DNA of 64,000 nucleotides, taken from Sphingomonas sp. BGYR3 (GTDB lineage: Bacteria; Pseudomonadota; Alphaproteobacteria; Sphingomonadales; Sphingomonadaceae). The position numbers were made by a program, and so were the translations under genes. The notes under the pieces are model-generated. The model had not been told where the DNA came from. It did not search any database and worked only from the letters and a program-made list of their open reading frames with translations. The stretch lies in contig NZ_JANZNT010000002.1 in assembly GCF_025153455.1 (NCBI RefSeq), positions 124,001-188,000 of the forward strand, given 5' to 3'. Shown here piece after piece: positions 54,231 to 62,829 of this stretch (the first letter of the stretch is position 1; each line of letters opens with the position of its first letter).

Positions 54231-56891
54231 ATGACCCAATATGTGTATCGCTTTGGCGGCGGCGTGTCGGATGGCGGCAAGGGGGACAAGAACCTGCTGG
54301 GCGGCAAGGGCGCGAACCTGGCCGAGATGGCGTCCATCGGCCTGCCTGTTCCGCCCGGCTTTACCATCGGCACGCCGATGTGCGCGGTCTATTACGACAA
54401 TGGCGAGCAGTTTCCCGACAGCGTGAAGGCAGAGGTCAAGGGCGGCATCGCCCATATCGAGGGGGTGACGGGCAAGACGTTCGGCAATCCGGCCGATCCG
54501 CTGCTGGTATCCGTCCGTTCGGGCGCGCGCGTGTCGATGCCGGGCATGATGGACACGGTGCTGAACCTGGGCCTGAATGACCAGACGGTCGAGGGGCTGG
54601 CGGCGACGAGCGGCGATGAACGCTTTGCCTGGGACAGCTATCGCCGGTTTATCCAGATGTATTCCGACGTCGTCCTTGGCCTGGACCATGGCCGGTTCGA
54701 GGAGGCGCTGGAGATCGCCAAGGAGGATAACGGCTTTTACCTGGACACCGACCTGTCGGCGGCGGACTGGAAGAAGCTGGTGGCCGAATACAAGGCCCTG
54801 GTCGAGGAGATGTGGGGCAAGCCGTTCCCGCAGGACGTGCACGACCAGTTGTGGGGCGCCATCGGCGCGGTGTTCGGATCGTGGCAGTCGGAACGGGCCA
54901 AGGTCTATCGCCGCCTCAATGACATTCCCGGCGACTGGGGCACCGCGGTCAATGTGCAGGCGATGGTGTTCGGCAACATGGGCGACACATCGGCCACGGG
55001 CGTTGCGTTCACGCGCGATCCGTCGACGGGGCACAATGCCTATTATGGCGAATTCCTGATCAACGCGCAGGGCGAGGATGTGGTGGCGGGGATCCGCACA
55101 CCGCAATATCTGACCAGGGCAGCGCGCGAGGGCGCGGGGGCCAAGCCGCTGTCGATGGAAGAGGCGATGCCCGAAACCTATGCCGAGCTGGCATCGGTGT
55201 TCGACCTGCTGGAACGGCATTACCGCGACATGCAGGATATCGAGTTCACCGTGGAGCGCGGCAAGCTGTGGATGCTACAGACCCGGTCGGGCAAGCGCAC
55301 GGCCAAGGCGGCGCTGAAGATCGCGGTGGACATGGCCAATGAAGGGCTGATTACCGAGGCGGAGGCGGTGGCGCGCGTCGACCCGTCGGCGCTGGACCAG
55401 TTGCTGCACCCGACGCTGGACCCGGCGGCACCGCGCGACGTGCTGACCAAGGGGCTGCCCGCATCGCCCGGCGCGGCAAGCGGCACGGTGGTGTTCGATG
55501 CCGACACGGCGGAACGGCACGCGGCGCTGGGCGAGAACGTCATCCTGGTCCGCATCGAAACCAGCCCGGAGGATATTCACGGGATGCACGCGGCGCGCGG
55601 CATCCTGACCGCGCGGGGCGGGATGACCAGCCATGCCGCCGTGGTCGCGCGCGGCATGGGCCGGCCGTGCGTGTCCGGCGCGGGCGCGCTGCAGATCGAC
55701 ACCAAGGCGCGGATGATGCGGGTGGGCGGCCGCGAGGTGAAGGAAGGCGACACCATCACCATCGACGGCGCGACCGGCGAAGTGATGGCGGGCGAGGTGC
55801 CGACGATCCAGCCCGAACTGGCCGGGGATTTCGGCACGTTGATGGTGTGGGCGGACCGGGTCCGCCGGCTGAAGGTGCGGGCGAACGCCGAAACGCCGCT
55901 GGATTGCCGCACCGCGCGCGATTTCGGGGCGGAGGGCGTCGGCCTGTGCCGCACCGAGCATATGTTCTTTGACGGCGCGCGGATCACCGCGGTGCGCCAG
56001 ATGATCCTGGCCGAGGACGAAAAGGGCCGCCGGGCCGCGCTGGACAAGCTGTTGCCCGAACAGCGGGCGGATTTCATCGAGATTTTCGAGGTGATGGCGG
56101 GCCTGCCCGTTACCATCCGGCTGCTCGATCCGCCGCTGCACGAGTTTCTGCCGCACGAGGAATCCGAATTTGCCGATGTGGCCGAGGCGGCGGGCGTGGG
56201 GATCGAGGCGCTGAAGCGGCGCGCGGCCGAACTGCACGAGGTGAACCCGATGCTGGGCCATCGCGGGTGCAGGCTGGGCGTTACCTATCCCGAAATCTAC
56301 GAAATGCAGGCGCGCGCGATTTTCGAGGCGGCGCTGGCGGTGGCGCAAAAGTCGGGCGCCGCGCCGATCCCGGAAGTGATGATCCCGCTGGTCGCGACGC
56401 GGCGCGAGCTGGAATTGATGAAGGCGGTGGTCGACCGGGTGGCCGAGGCCGTCTTTGCCGAGGCGGGGGCGCGGGTCGAGTATCTGGTCGGTACGATGAT
56501 CGAGCTGCCGCGTGCGGCGCTGAAGGCCGGGGAAATCGCCGAGGTGGGCGAATTTTTCAGCTTTGGCACCAACGACCTTACTCAGACGACGCTGGGCGTC
56601 AGCCGCGACGATGCCGCCCGGTTCCTGGGCGTATATGTCGACAAGGGCATTTATGCGCGCGATCCGTTCGTATCGCTGGACATCGAAGGGGTCGGCCAGC
56701 TGATCGAACTGGCCGCAGAGCGCGGGCGGGCGACGCGGCCCGACGTGAAGCTGGGCATTTGCGGCGAGCATGGCGGCGATCCGGCGAGCATCGCGTTCTG
56801 CGAGACGCTGGGCCTGGATTATGTGTCGGCCAGCCCGTACCGCGTGCCGATTGCGCGGCTGGCCGCGGCACAGGCGGCGCTGAAGCGATGA
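54231..56891 (+). CDS. ppdK: pyruvate, phosphate dikinase
   Basis: 886 residues from the ATG at 54231 (MTQYVYRFGGGVSDGGKGDK). The ATP-binding N-domain has LLGGKGANLAEMASIGLPVP and SVRSGARVSMPGMMDTVLNL. The phospho-His domain has GGMTSHAAVVARGMGRPCVS. The C-terminal PEP/pyruvate barrel has GLCRTEHMFF, then FFSFGTNDLTQTTLGVSRDD and KLGICGEHGGDP with the catalytic Cys. It interconverts pyruvate and phosphoenolpyruvate with ATP and phosphate, serving gluconeogenesis. A small membrane-protein gene overlaps its stop. An upstream in-frame ATG at 54138 falls on the palindromic operator and is rejected. Confidence 0.97.
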   Translation: MTQYVYRFGGGVSDGGKGDKNLLGGKGANLAEMASIGLPVPPGFTIGTPMCAVYYDNGEQFPDSVKAEVKGGIAHIEGVTGKTFGNPADPLLVSVRSGARVSMPGMMDTVLNLGLNDQTVEGLAATSGDERFAWDSYRRFIQMYSDVVLGLDHGRFEEALEIAKEDNGFYLDTDLSAADWKKLVAEYKALVEEMWGKPFPQDVHDQLWGAIGAVFGSWQSERAKVYRRLNDIPGDWGTAVNVQAMVFGNMGDTSATGVAFTRDPSTGHNAYYGEFLINAQGEDVVAGIRTPQYLTRAAREGAGAKPLSMEEAMPETYAELASVFDLLERHYRDMQDIEFTVERGKLWMLQTRSGKRTAKAALKIAVDMANEGLITEAEAVARVDPSALDQLLHPTLDPAAPRDVLTKGLPASPGAASGTVVFDADTAERHAALGENVILVRIETSPEDIHGMHAARGILTARGGMTSHAAVVARGMGRPCVSGAGALQIDTKARMMRVGGREVKEGDTITIDGATGEVMAGEVPTIQPELAGDFGTLMVWADRVRRLKVRANAETPLDCRTARDFGAEGVGLCRTEHMFFDGARITAVRQMILAEDEKGRRAALDKLLPEQRADFIEIFEVMAGLPVTIRLLDPPLHEFLPHEESEFADVAEAAGVGIEALKRRAAELHEVNPMLGHRGCRLGVTYPEIYEMQARAIFEAALAVAQKSGAAPIPEVMIPLVATRRELELMKAVVDRVAEAVFAEAGARVEYLVGTMIELPRAALKAGEIAEVGEFFSFGTNDLTQTTLGVSRDDAARFLGVYVDKGIYARDPFVSLDIEGVGQLIELAAERGRATRPDVKLGICGEHGGDPASIAFCETLGLDYVSASPYRVPIARLAAAQAALKR

Positions 56892-57082
56892 GCGAGCCAC
56901 AGCCCAATGTGACGCGCGGCGGATATGACCGCATCTATGGCCTGCACCCGTTCTTTTTCTGGGCGGCGGTATTGTTGCTGCAGGTGGCGTTCGTGGCGGT
57001 GATCGCGACGGCGCTGGTCGCGACGATCGACTGGACCGAGGATCTGATCTGGCCGGGTGGGCCGGAACTGCTGCCGTTCTGA
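56888..57082 (+). CDS. small single-helix membrane protein coupled to ppdK
   Basis: 64 residues. The ATG overlaps the ppdK stop by four bases (ATGA). A soluble start (SEPQPNVTRGGYDRIYGLHP) is followed by one helix (FFFWAAVLLLQVAFVAVIAT) and a short acidic/aromatic tail. No family is recognised. The coupling implies co-expression with ppdK. Confidence 0.6.
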   Translation: MSEPQPNVTRGGYDRIYGLHPFFFWAAVLLLQVAFVAVIATALVATIDWTEDLIWPGGPELLPF

Positions 57083-57089
57083 ACGACTA

Positions 57090-57110
57090 AGCGGGGCAAT
57101 CGTCCCCGCT
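57090..57110. terminator. hairpin between convergent ppdK and Tad operons
   Basis: AGCGGGG (57090-57096) / CCCCGCT (57104-57110), seven-base stem and loop, eight bases past the small-protein stop. No U-run; may serve both directions. Confidence 0.5.
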
Positions 57111-57172
57111 CGCAATGACGGCCGGGCTCATCCCGGCGGGTGCCGCCCCCGCACGGGACGGCGCCCGACCGA

Positions 57173-58171
57173 TCAGTTGCTGAGCAGCGCATCGTTGATC
57201 GAGCAGGCCGCCGGGCCAAGGATGACGACGAACAGCACCGGCAGGATGAACAGGATCAGCGGGATCGTCATGATCGCGGGCAGGCGCGCGGCCTTTTCCT
57301 CGGCCCGCATCATGCGTTCGTTTCGGAATTCGGCCGACAGCACGCGCAGCGCCGACGCAAGCGGGGTGCCGTATTTCTCGGTCTGGATCATGGTGGTCAC
57401 CACGCCCTTTACCGCATCCAGATCGATGCGCATGGCCAGGTTTTCGAACGCCTGCCGCCGGTCGGTCAGGAAGCCCAGCTCGATCGCGGTCAGGCTGAAT
57501 TCCTCGCCCAGTTCGGGATAGGCGCGGCCCAGTTCCTTTGCCACGCGGTGAAAGGCGGCATCGACGGTCAGACCGGCTTCGGCGCAGATGACCAGCAGGT
57601 CGAGCGCATCCGGCAGCCCCTTTCGGATCGCGTCGGACCGTTTCGTGATCTTGTTCTTCAGCCAGATGTCCGGCGCCTTGTAGGAACCGATAAAGGTGAT
57701 GGCGACCAGGCCATAGGCCTTGAGCGGCGACCAGTCGGAAAAGGCTTGGGTGCCATAGACCAGATACACGGCCGTGCCGCCCAGCACGATCGGCAGCACC
57801 AGGCGGCCGAAGATGATGGCGGGTGCCCATTCCTTGGTCCGGATACCGGCCTGAAGCAGGCGGCGTTGCGCGACCTTGACCTGATCGTCCTGCAGCACCT
57901 TCAGCCCGGAGAGCAGCGCCTTGATCCGGTCCGCCGTCTCGTGCTTTTGCACCAGCTTGGCGCGGCGCTTGGACGTGGAGGCGGTGATGCCCGCCTTCAG
58001 CTGTTCGCGCCGTTCGGTCAGCGCCTTGACCCGCTTGGCCATCGGATCGCGCACCGTGGTGGCGGCATAGATGGCGACCAGAACGGCCACTGCGGCAATG
58101 CCCGACAGGAAGGTGGCGACAAGGTAGATGTCGACGCCCAGAATGGTCGGCGAGGTGTTGGGATCCATCAT
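57173..58171 (-). CDS. tadC: Tad pilus inner-membrane protein TadC (GspF-like)
   Basis: 332 residues starting MMDPNTSPTILGVDIYLVAT. A type II secretion F domain lies in the second half, with the GLPDALDLLVICAEAGLTVD and FHRVAKELGRAYPELGEEF segments, and LALDLAV-like AMRIDLDAVKGVVTTMIQTE. Three or four helices anchor it. With TadB it forms the platform for pilus extension. It is the last gene of the operon; ten bases separate it from tadB. Confidence 0.93.
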   Translation of the reverse strand: MMDPNTSPTILGVDIYLVATFLSGIAAVAVLVAIYAATTVRDPMAKRVKALTERREQLKAGITASTSKRRAKLVQKHETADRIKALLSGLKVLQDDQVKVAQRRLLQAGIRTKEWAPAIIFGRLVLPIVLGGTAVYLVYGTQAFSDWSPLKAYGLVAITFIGSYKAPDIWLKNKITKRSDAIRKGLPDALDLLVICAEAGLTVDAAFHRVAKELGRAYPELGEEFSLTAIELGFLTDRRQAFENLAMRIDLDAVKGVVTTMIQTEKYGTPLASALRVLSAEFRNERMMRAEEKAARLPAIMTIPLILFILPVLFVVILGPAACSINDALLSN

Positions 58172-58181
58172 CGCTGCGCCC

Positions 58182-59159
58182 TCAAATCTCGAAGCTGACC
58201 ATCTTGGCCATGATAAAGGCCCCGATGGACATCCAGCACAGGCCGCCAAGCCCGGCGATGATCAACCGTTCGTCGACAAAGAACCGCTGCATGTAATCGC
58301 CCGAAATCATGTAGATGAGGCCGAACACGATGAAGGGCAGGGAGCCGACGATATAGGCCGATGCCTTTGATTCCGACGACATCGCCTTGATCTTCAGCTT
58401 CATCTGCATCCGCTGGCGCAGCACGGTGGCAAGGTTCGCCAGCGTTTCGGCCAGGTTACCGCCGGTTTCCCGCTGGATCGCGATGGTGATGACAAAGAAC
58501 TGGAATTCCGGCGTGCCAAGGCGGTCGGACGTTTCCTGAAGCGCCTGATCCATCGTCTTGCCGATCTTCATCTTGTCGGCGACGGCGCGAAATTCCTCAC
58601 CCACCGGGCCGTCCAGCTCCTGGCCCACGACGCCGATCGTCTCGGTGATCGGCAGACCGGAGCGCAGGCCGCGGACCAGCAGTTCGATGGCATCGGGAAA
58701 CTTGGCGTTGAACTTGGTCACGCGGCGCTTGATGACGAAACCAACCGCAAAGTGCGGCAGGCCGGCCCCCACGAACAGGCCGAGGAACAGCGCCAGCAGG
58801 ATCGGCAGCCCCTGAAGCCAGGCCAGCGCGGTGACGACGACCAGCAGCCCGGCGGTCACCATGCCATATTGGCCGACGGTCCATTTCTTGCCCGTCATCG
58901 CCAGGCGCTTGTTCAGCTCTGCCGGACGCGGCAGGAAGCGGCTGACGGCCAGGTCCATGCGCGTCGCGCCGACATTGGCGATCTTGCGCATCTGCGCTTC
59001 CATCGCCTTTTCGGGCACGAAGCCGGCATGGCGGGCGCGAAGCCCCGCCACGCGGCGGGAACTGGCCCGTGCCGCCGACGGCCCGCTGAAGGCAAGCACG
59101 ACAAGCAGCAGCATGAGCGCCATTCCGGCCCCAAGCACGATGATCGGCATTGCGTTCAT
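58182..59159 (-). CDS. tadB: Tad pilus inner-membrane protein TadB (GspF-like)
   Basis: 325 residues. The helix PIIVLGAGMALMLLLVVLAF opens the protein. The GspF domain in the middle has FPDAIELLVRGLRSGLPITE and FVITIAIQRETGGNLAETL. The helices SAYIVGSLPFIVFGLIYMIS and LIIAGLGGLCWMSIGAFIMA close it. The usual gene order is cpaE-cpaF-tadB-tadC; here only 63 bases, containing a CCCCGG/CCGGGG hairpin, separate it from cpaE. Confidence 0.93.
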   Translation of the reverse strand: MNAMPIIVLGAGMALMLLLVVLAFSGPSAARASSRRVAGLRARHAGFVPEKAMEAQMRKIANVGATRMDLAVSRFLPRPAELNKRLAMTGKKWTVGQYGMVTAGLLVVVTALAWLQGLPILLALFLGLFVGAGLPHFAVGFVIKRRVTKFNAKFPDAIELLVRGLRSGLPITETIGVVGQELDGPVGEEFRAVADKMKIGKTMDQALQETSDRLGTPEFQFFVITIAIQRETGGNLAETLANLATVLRQRMQMKLKIKAMSSESKASAYIVGSLPFIVFGLIYMISGDYMQRFFVDERLIIAGLGGLCWMSIGAFIMAKMVSFEI

Positions 59160-59222
59160 GCGTCATTCCCGTCCGTTGCCCAGCCCCGGCGCGCCTGTGC
59201 CGGAACCGGGGGAGTCCGCCGT

Positions 59223-60536
59223 TCAGGCGGCGGTCTTTTTCTTGCCCTTCAGCGCGACCAGCTTGCCCAGCAGCGAGGTGCCGGTGCCGCCGGCGCCGCC
59301 CTTGGCATCCTTTGCCCGTGCCTTGCCCTTGCCCGGTGCCGGCTCCGCTTCGGCGCCGGCATCGGTCACGCGGGTGATGTGCGTGGCCAGTTCGACAAGC
59401 GGTGCCGCGGTCTTGCCGCCCTTGCCCGCCTCCGCCAGCGACTTGCCCAGCTTGGCGGCGTTGGCGGCCAGTTTCTGATCGAACGGCACGACGAAATCGA
59501 CCTTGCGCTCGATCGACTGTTCGAAATCCTTGCGGCTGATCTCCAGCTGCGCGGCGGGCTGAACACGGTTGGCGACGATCACCATCTGCGTCTGCGGCGC
59601 GTTGGATTTGAACCAGGACAGGATGCGGATGGCATCGCGTGCGGCCGCCAGGGTGAATTCCGTCACCACCACCGCCATCTGAACGTCGGTCAGCAGGTGC
59701 GGATGCTGGACCAGCATGCCGCGCGGCAGATCGATGACGGTGCATTCGAACGCCGAGCGCATTTCCTCCTGAAGCTGATAAAAGGCGCCGCCATCGGTCA
59801 GCATCGGCGTGTTGATCGGCGCTTCGGCCGACAGCACGGCCAGCCGGTCGCTGGCGCGGACCATCGCGCGTTCGATGAACAGGCCGTCGATACGGCTGGG
59901 GTTTTCGATGGCGTCGGTCAGGCCGCGGCCGGGCTCAAGATCCAGCGCCAGCGCACCCGTGCCGAAATGCACGTCGAGATCGAGCATCGCGGTGGTGCGG
60001 CCCAGCTTTTCACTGAGCAGCCATGCCAGCGACGTGGCCAGCGTGGACGCGCCGGTGCCGCCGCGCGTGCCGATCACCGCCAGGCTGCAATGCGGCCGAT
60101 CCTCGGTCGGTTCCGCCGCTTTCGGGGCCGACAGGATCGCCTGAGCCGAGGCAAAGGCATCGCGCAGCATATCGGGGTTCAGCGGTTTCAGCAGGTAATC
60201 CTGAATGCCGCTGGCCACCAGATCGCGGTACAGGCGCACATCGTTCACCTGGCCCGCCGCGATAACGACGGTGCCGGGTTCGCATACTTCGGCAAGCGCG
60301 TTGATGTCGTTCAGCGGATCGCCGCTTTCCGACAGGTCGACGAACAGGACGTTGGGGCTGGCGGAAACCGACAGCGTCTGGACCGCGTTGCGCAGCCCGC
60401 CCTTGTTCACCTTTTCCGGCGGCCAGCCCATTTCGATGGCGACGGGGCGCAGCGCCTCTGCGGTGGTTTCGTCACACACAAAGGCCACGAAGGGATCGCG
60501 ATTGCCCGCGCGTGCGGGATTCCATGGCGCGTTCAT
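59223..60536 (-). CDS. cpaE: pilus assembly protein CpaE (TadZ)
   Basis: 437 residues. A receiver-like N-domain (FVAFVCDETTAEALRPVAIE, NVLFVDLSESGDPLNDINAL, LLKPLNPDMLRDAFASAQ) precedes a MinD/ParA-type ATPase domain with the altered P-loop GTRGGTGASTLATSLAWLLS, DLDVHFGTGALALDLEPGRG and DLPRGMLVQHPHLL. CpaE marks the pole at which the Tad machine assembles. A Lys/Ala-rich C-terminal tail follows. The ATG overlaps the cpaD stop by one base. Confidence 0.95.
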   Translation of the reverse strand: MNAPWNPARAGNRDPFVAFVCDETTAEALRPVAIEMGWPPEKVNKGGLRNAVQTLSVSASPNVLFVDLSESGDPLNDINALAEVCEPGTVVIAAGQVNDVRLYRDLVASGIQDYLLKPLNPDMLRDAFASAQAILSAPKAAEPTEDRPHCSLAVIGTRGGTGASTLATSLAWLLSEKLGRTTAMLDLDVHFGTGALALDLEPGRGLTDAIENPSRIDGLFIERAMVRASDRLAVLSAEAPINTPMLTDGGAFYQLQEEMRSAFECTVIDLPRGMLVQHPHLLTDVQMAVVVTEFTLAAARDAIRILSWFKSNAPQTQMVIVANRVQPAAQLEISRKDFEQSIERKVDFVVPFDQKLAANAAKLGKSLAEAGKGGKTAAPLVELATHITRVTDAGAEAEPAPGKGKARAKDAKGGAGGTGTSLLGKLVALKGKKKTAA

Positions 60537-61168
60537 TACTTGCCCCCCGTGGATTCGTTCTTGAGCCCGGCCGCGCCGGTCGATGGCGCCTTGCGATAGG
60601 TTTCGATGGCCTTGGCCGCGATCGCCGGATCGGTCGTGCCGCTGCCCGGCTGACCGCGCACCAGATCGGCCGGGTTGGCGATCATGGAGGCGAGGTTGCC
60701 GTTGATCGCGCAGCCATGGTTGGGATGGGTGTGGCCATCGCCATTGGTTGCGTCGAAATCGCGGAAATTGGGGCAGTTCGGCACACTGGCGCTGAACCGG
60801 CTGACAACGATTCGAGCCGTGCCGGGCGTGACCGCACCGGTGGTCACCGGCGCGACCGTTTCGACGAACAGGCCATAGCGTTGTGCCTGAGCCGACACCT
60901 GGGCGCGCACGCCCGGATCGCCGCTGGGGTCATCCAGCGCGACGCGGTCGCCATAGGCCACCTGAAGCGTGCGCATCCAGCCGTCCAGCCGGTCGATTTC
61001 GCCCGATGCCAGTCCCGACGGGCCGGTTGCCACGTCAAAGGCGTAATCCGCGCGGGTCACGACCGGCTGATTGACCGATTCAAGGCCGCGCGTCGCATCG
61101 TTGCAGCCCGCAAGCAGCACCAGCGCCGCAATCGCCGCCTGTGTCCGGAATGATGAAGGCTTGAACAT
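60536..61168 (-). CDS. cpaD: pilus assembly lipoprotein CpaD
   Basis: 210 residues from the ATG at 61168. Lipobox LLAGCN at about 18-23; lipid-anchored. The CpaD family pattern is RADYAFDVATGPSGLASGEI, then VALDDPSGDPGVRAQVSAQA and the C-terminal NCPNFRDFDATNGDGHTHPN with HGCAINGNLASMIANPADLV. It helps the CpaC secretin at the outer membrane. 20 bases from cpaC. Confidence 0.93.
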   Translation of the reverse strand: MFKPSSFRTQAAIAALVLLAGCNDATRGLESVNQPVVTRADYAFDVATGPSGLASGEIDRLDGWMRTLQVAYGDRVALDDPSGDPGVRAQVSAQAQRYGLFVETVAPVTTGAVTPGTARIVVSRFSASVPNCPNFRDFDATNGDGHTHPNHGCAINGNLASMIANPADLVRGQPGSGTTDPAIAAKAIETYRKAPSTGAAGLKNESTGGK

Positions 61169-61188
61169 GGTAACGATCCCTTCTGGCA

Positions 61189-62829
61189 TCAATTCGCGGC
61201 GGTGAAGCCGGGAGCGGCGGAAACCGGGCGGCCCTTGGCGGGCTTTGCCGGACCCTGGGCGGGCTGAACGTTGCGCTGCACCGGAAAGGCCGGGGGCAGG
61301 CCGGGGCCGGCGGGCAGCGCGGCGTTGGGCGCAGGCGTTGCCTGGGCACCGATGGCCGGTTCGCCGCCGCCCTGCGCCATGGTCGGCACCGGGCGCGGGG
61401 CGCCATCGCCGGTCGACAGCTGACCCAGCAGCACGCGGCCCAGATCGGTCGGCGCCTTGATCCCGTCGGTCGGCAGATGGATGTCCGCCATGTTGTTTAC
61501 CGGTTTGACCAGATACGGGGTCACCACGATCACAAGTTCGGTTTCGTTCCGTTGAAACGCGTTCGACCGGAACAGCGAGCCGATGATCGGGATGTCGCCA
61601 GCCCCAGGCGTTTTGTCGATCAGGTTATTGTGGGTGTTTTGCATAAGCCCACCGATCATCATCGACTGGCCGGATCCAAGTTCCACCGTCGTCTCGGCGC
61701 GCCGTGTCGTCAGCGCTGGGATCTGCGTGCCGCCGATCGTCACGGAACCCGCGGACGTCAGCTGCGATACTTCGGGCCGCACACGGAGTGAGATACGCCC
61801 GTCCGACAGGACGGTCGGAGTATAGGTCAGGCTGACACCATATTGTTTGTATTCGACCGCTACTGCGCCCAGCCCTTGGTTGACAAGAATTGGAATTTCG
61901 CCGCCAGCCAGGAAGCTCGACGTTTCGCCTGACAAAGCGGTCAGATTCGGGTTAGCCAACGTAGTCACCTGGCCGTTGATTTCTCCCAGGTCGAGCGCAC
62001 CAAGGATGTCCAGACCGAGAAACTTGGTCAGTCCGCCGATTGTTGTTCGCTGGCTGCCCTGGCTAATATTGGTGCCGGGAGTCAGTGTTGGCGTGCCGTC
62101 GATCGGGCTCGGGATGACGCTTTCCGGCGCGCTACCGACACCAAGACCCAGACGCGGGTCGAGATTGTAACTGGCTGCGGGATTGCGTCCGCTACCAATG
62201 CCAAACTTGAACCCGCCGGTGCTGTCGATGGTTGTCAGATTCATGCCGATATTCTTGGCAAAGTTGCGGTTCACCTCGGCGATCTTCACCTGCAGGTTGA
62301 CCTGAAGCGGTGTTGCGGTGTTGAGCCGCGAGAGCACCTGAGTCCCTTCGCCGATATAGGCTTTGACCAGCCGTTCCGCCTCCGCAACGTCGTTGGGATG
62401 TTTGACCGTGCCGGTGAGCAGCATGACGCCGTTCATCGCGGTGGCCGTGATCTGCGCATCAGGCATGGTGACCGCCAGCATTTCGGCAACGCTGGTGATG
62501 TTGTTGCCCACGCGGATCGTGGCGGAATAGACGACGCGGCCTGCCTTGTTGGTGGCATAGACCGTGGTCTGGCCCGGCGCCTTGCCGAACAGATAGATCT
62601 GTGTCGGCGAGCGGACCTGCACATCGGCGACCGCGTCATTGGCGACGAATAGGTCGGACATGGGCGCAGCCAGCGTGACCATCCGGCCCTGACCGGTCGG
62701 CACCTGAACCACGTCAGGCGTGGCGGCGACGGACTGGGCGGCGAGCGGCGCGGCGACAGGCGCGACGATCGTGGCGGCAAGGGCGACGATGCTGACGGCC
62801 CCCCGCGCGGCGTTGACGACGTATCCCAT
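61189..62829 (-). CDS. cpaC: pilus secretin CpaC (RcpA)
   Basis: 546 residues. A signal peptide is followed by a pilus N-domain (QVPTGQGRMVTLAAPMSDLF, VYATNKAGRVVYSATIRVGN), a BON-like segment and the secretin domain. The latter has LGLDILGALDLGEINGQVTT, LANPNLTALSGETSSFLAGG, IPILVNQGLGAVAVEYKQYG and the C-terminal GSGQSMMIGGLMQNTHNNLI. It forms the outer-membrane pore for the Flp pilus. A Pro/Ala-rich tail of about 100 residues follows. The middle (about 61590-62330) is AT-richer than both ends. It overlaps cpaB by one base. Confidence 0.95.
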   Translation of the reverse strand: MGYVVNAARGAVSIVALAATIVAPVAAPLAAQSVAATPDVVQVPTGQGRMVTLAAPMSDLFVANDAVADVQVRSPTQIYLFGKAPGQTTVYATNKAGRVVYSATIRVGNNITSVAEMLAVTMPDAQITATAMNGVMLLTGTVKHPNDVAEAERLVKAYIGEGTQVLSRLNTATPLQVNLQVKIAEVNRNFAKNIGMNLTTIDSTGGFKFGIGSGRNPAASYNLDPRLGLGVGSAPESVIPSPIDGTPTLTPGTNISQGSQRTTIGGLTKFLGLDILGALDLGEINGQVTTLANPNLTALSGETSSFLAGGEIPILVNQGLGAVAVEYKQYGVSLTYTPTVLSDGRISLRVRPEVSQLTSAGSVTIGGTQIPALTTRRAETTVELGSGQSMMIGGLMQNTHNNLIDKTPGAGDIPIIGSLFRSNAFQRNETELVIVVTPYLVKPVNNMADIHLPTDGIKAPTDLGRVLLGQLSTGDGAPRPVPTMAQGGGEPAIGAQATPAPNAALPAGPGLPPAFPVQRNVQPAQGPAKPAKGRPVSAAPGFTAAN

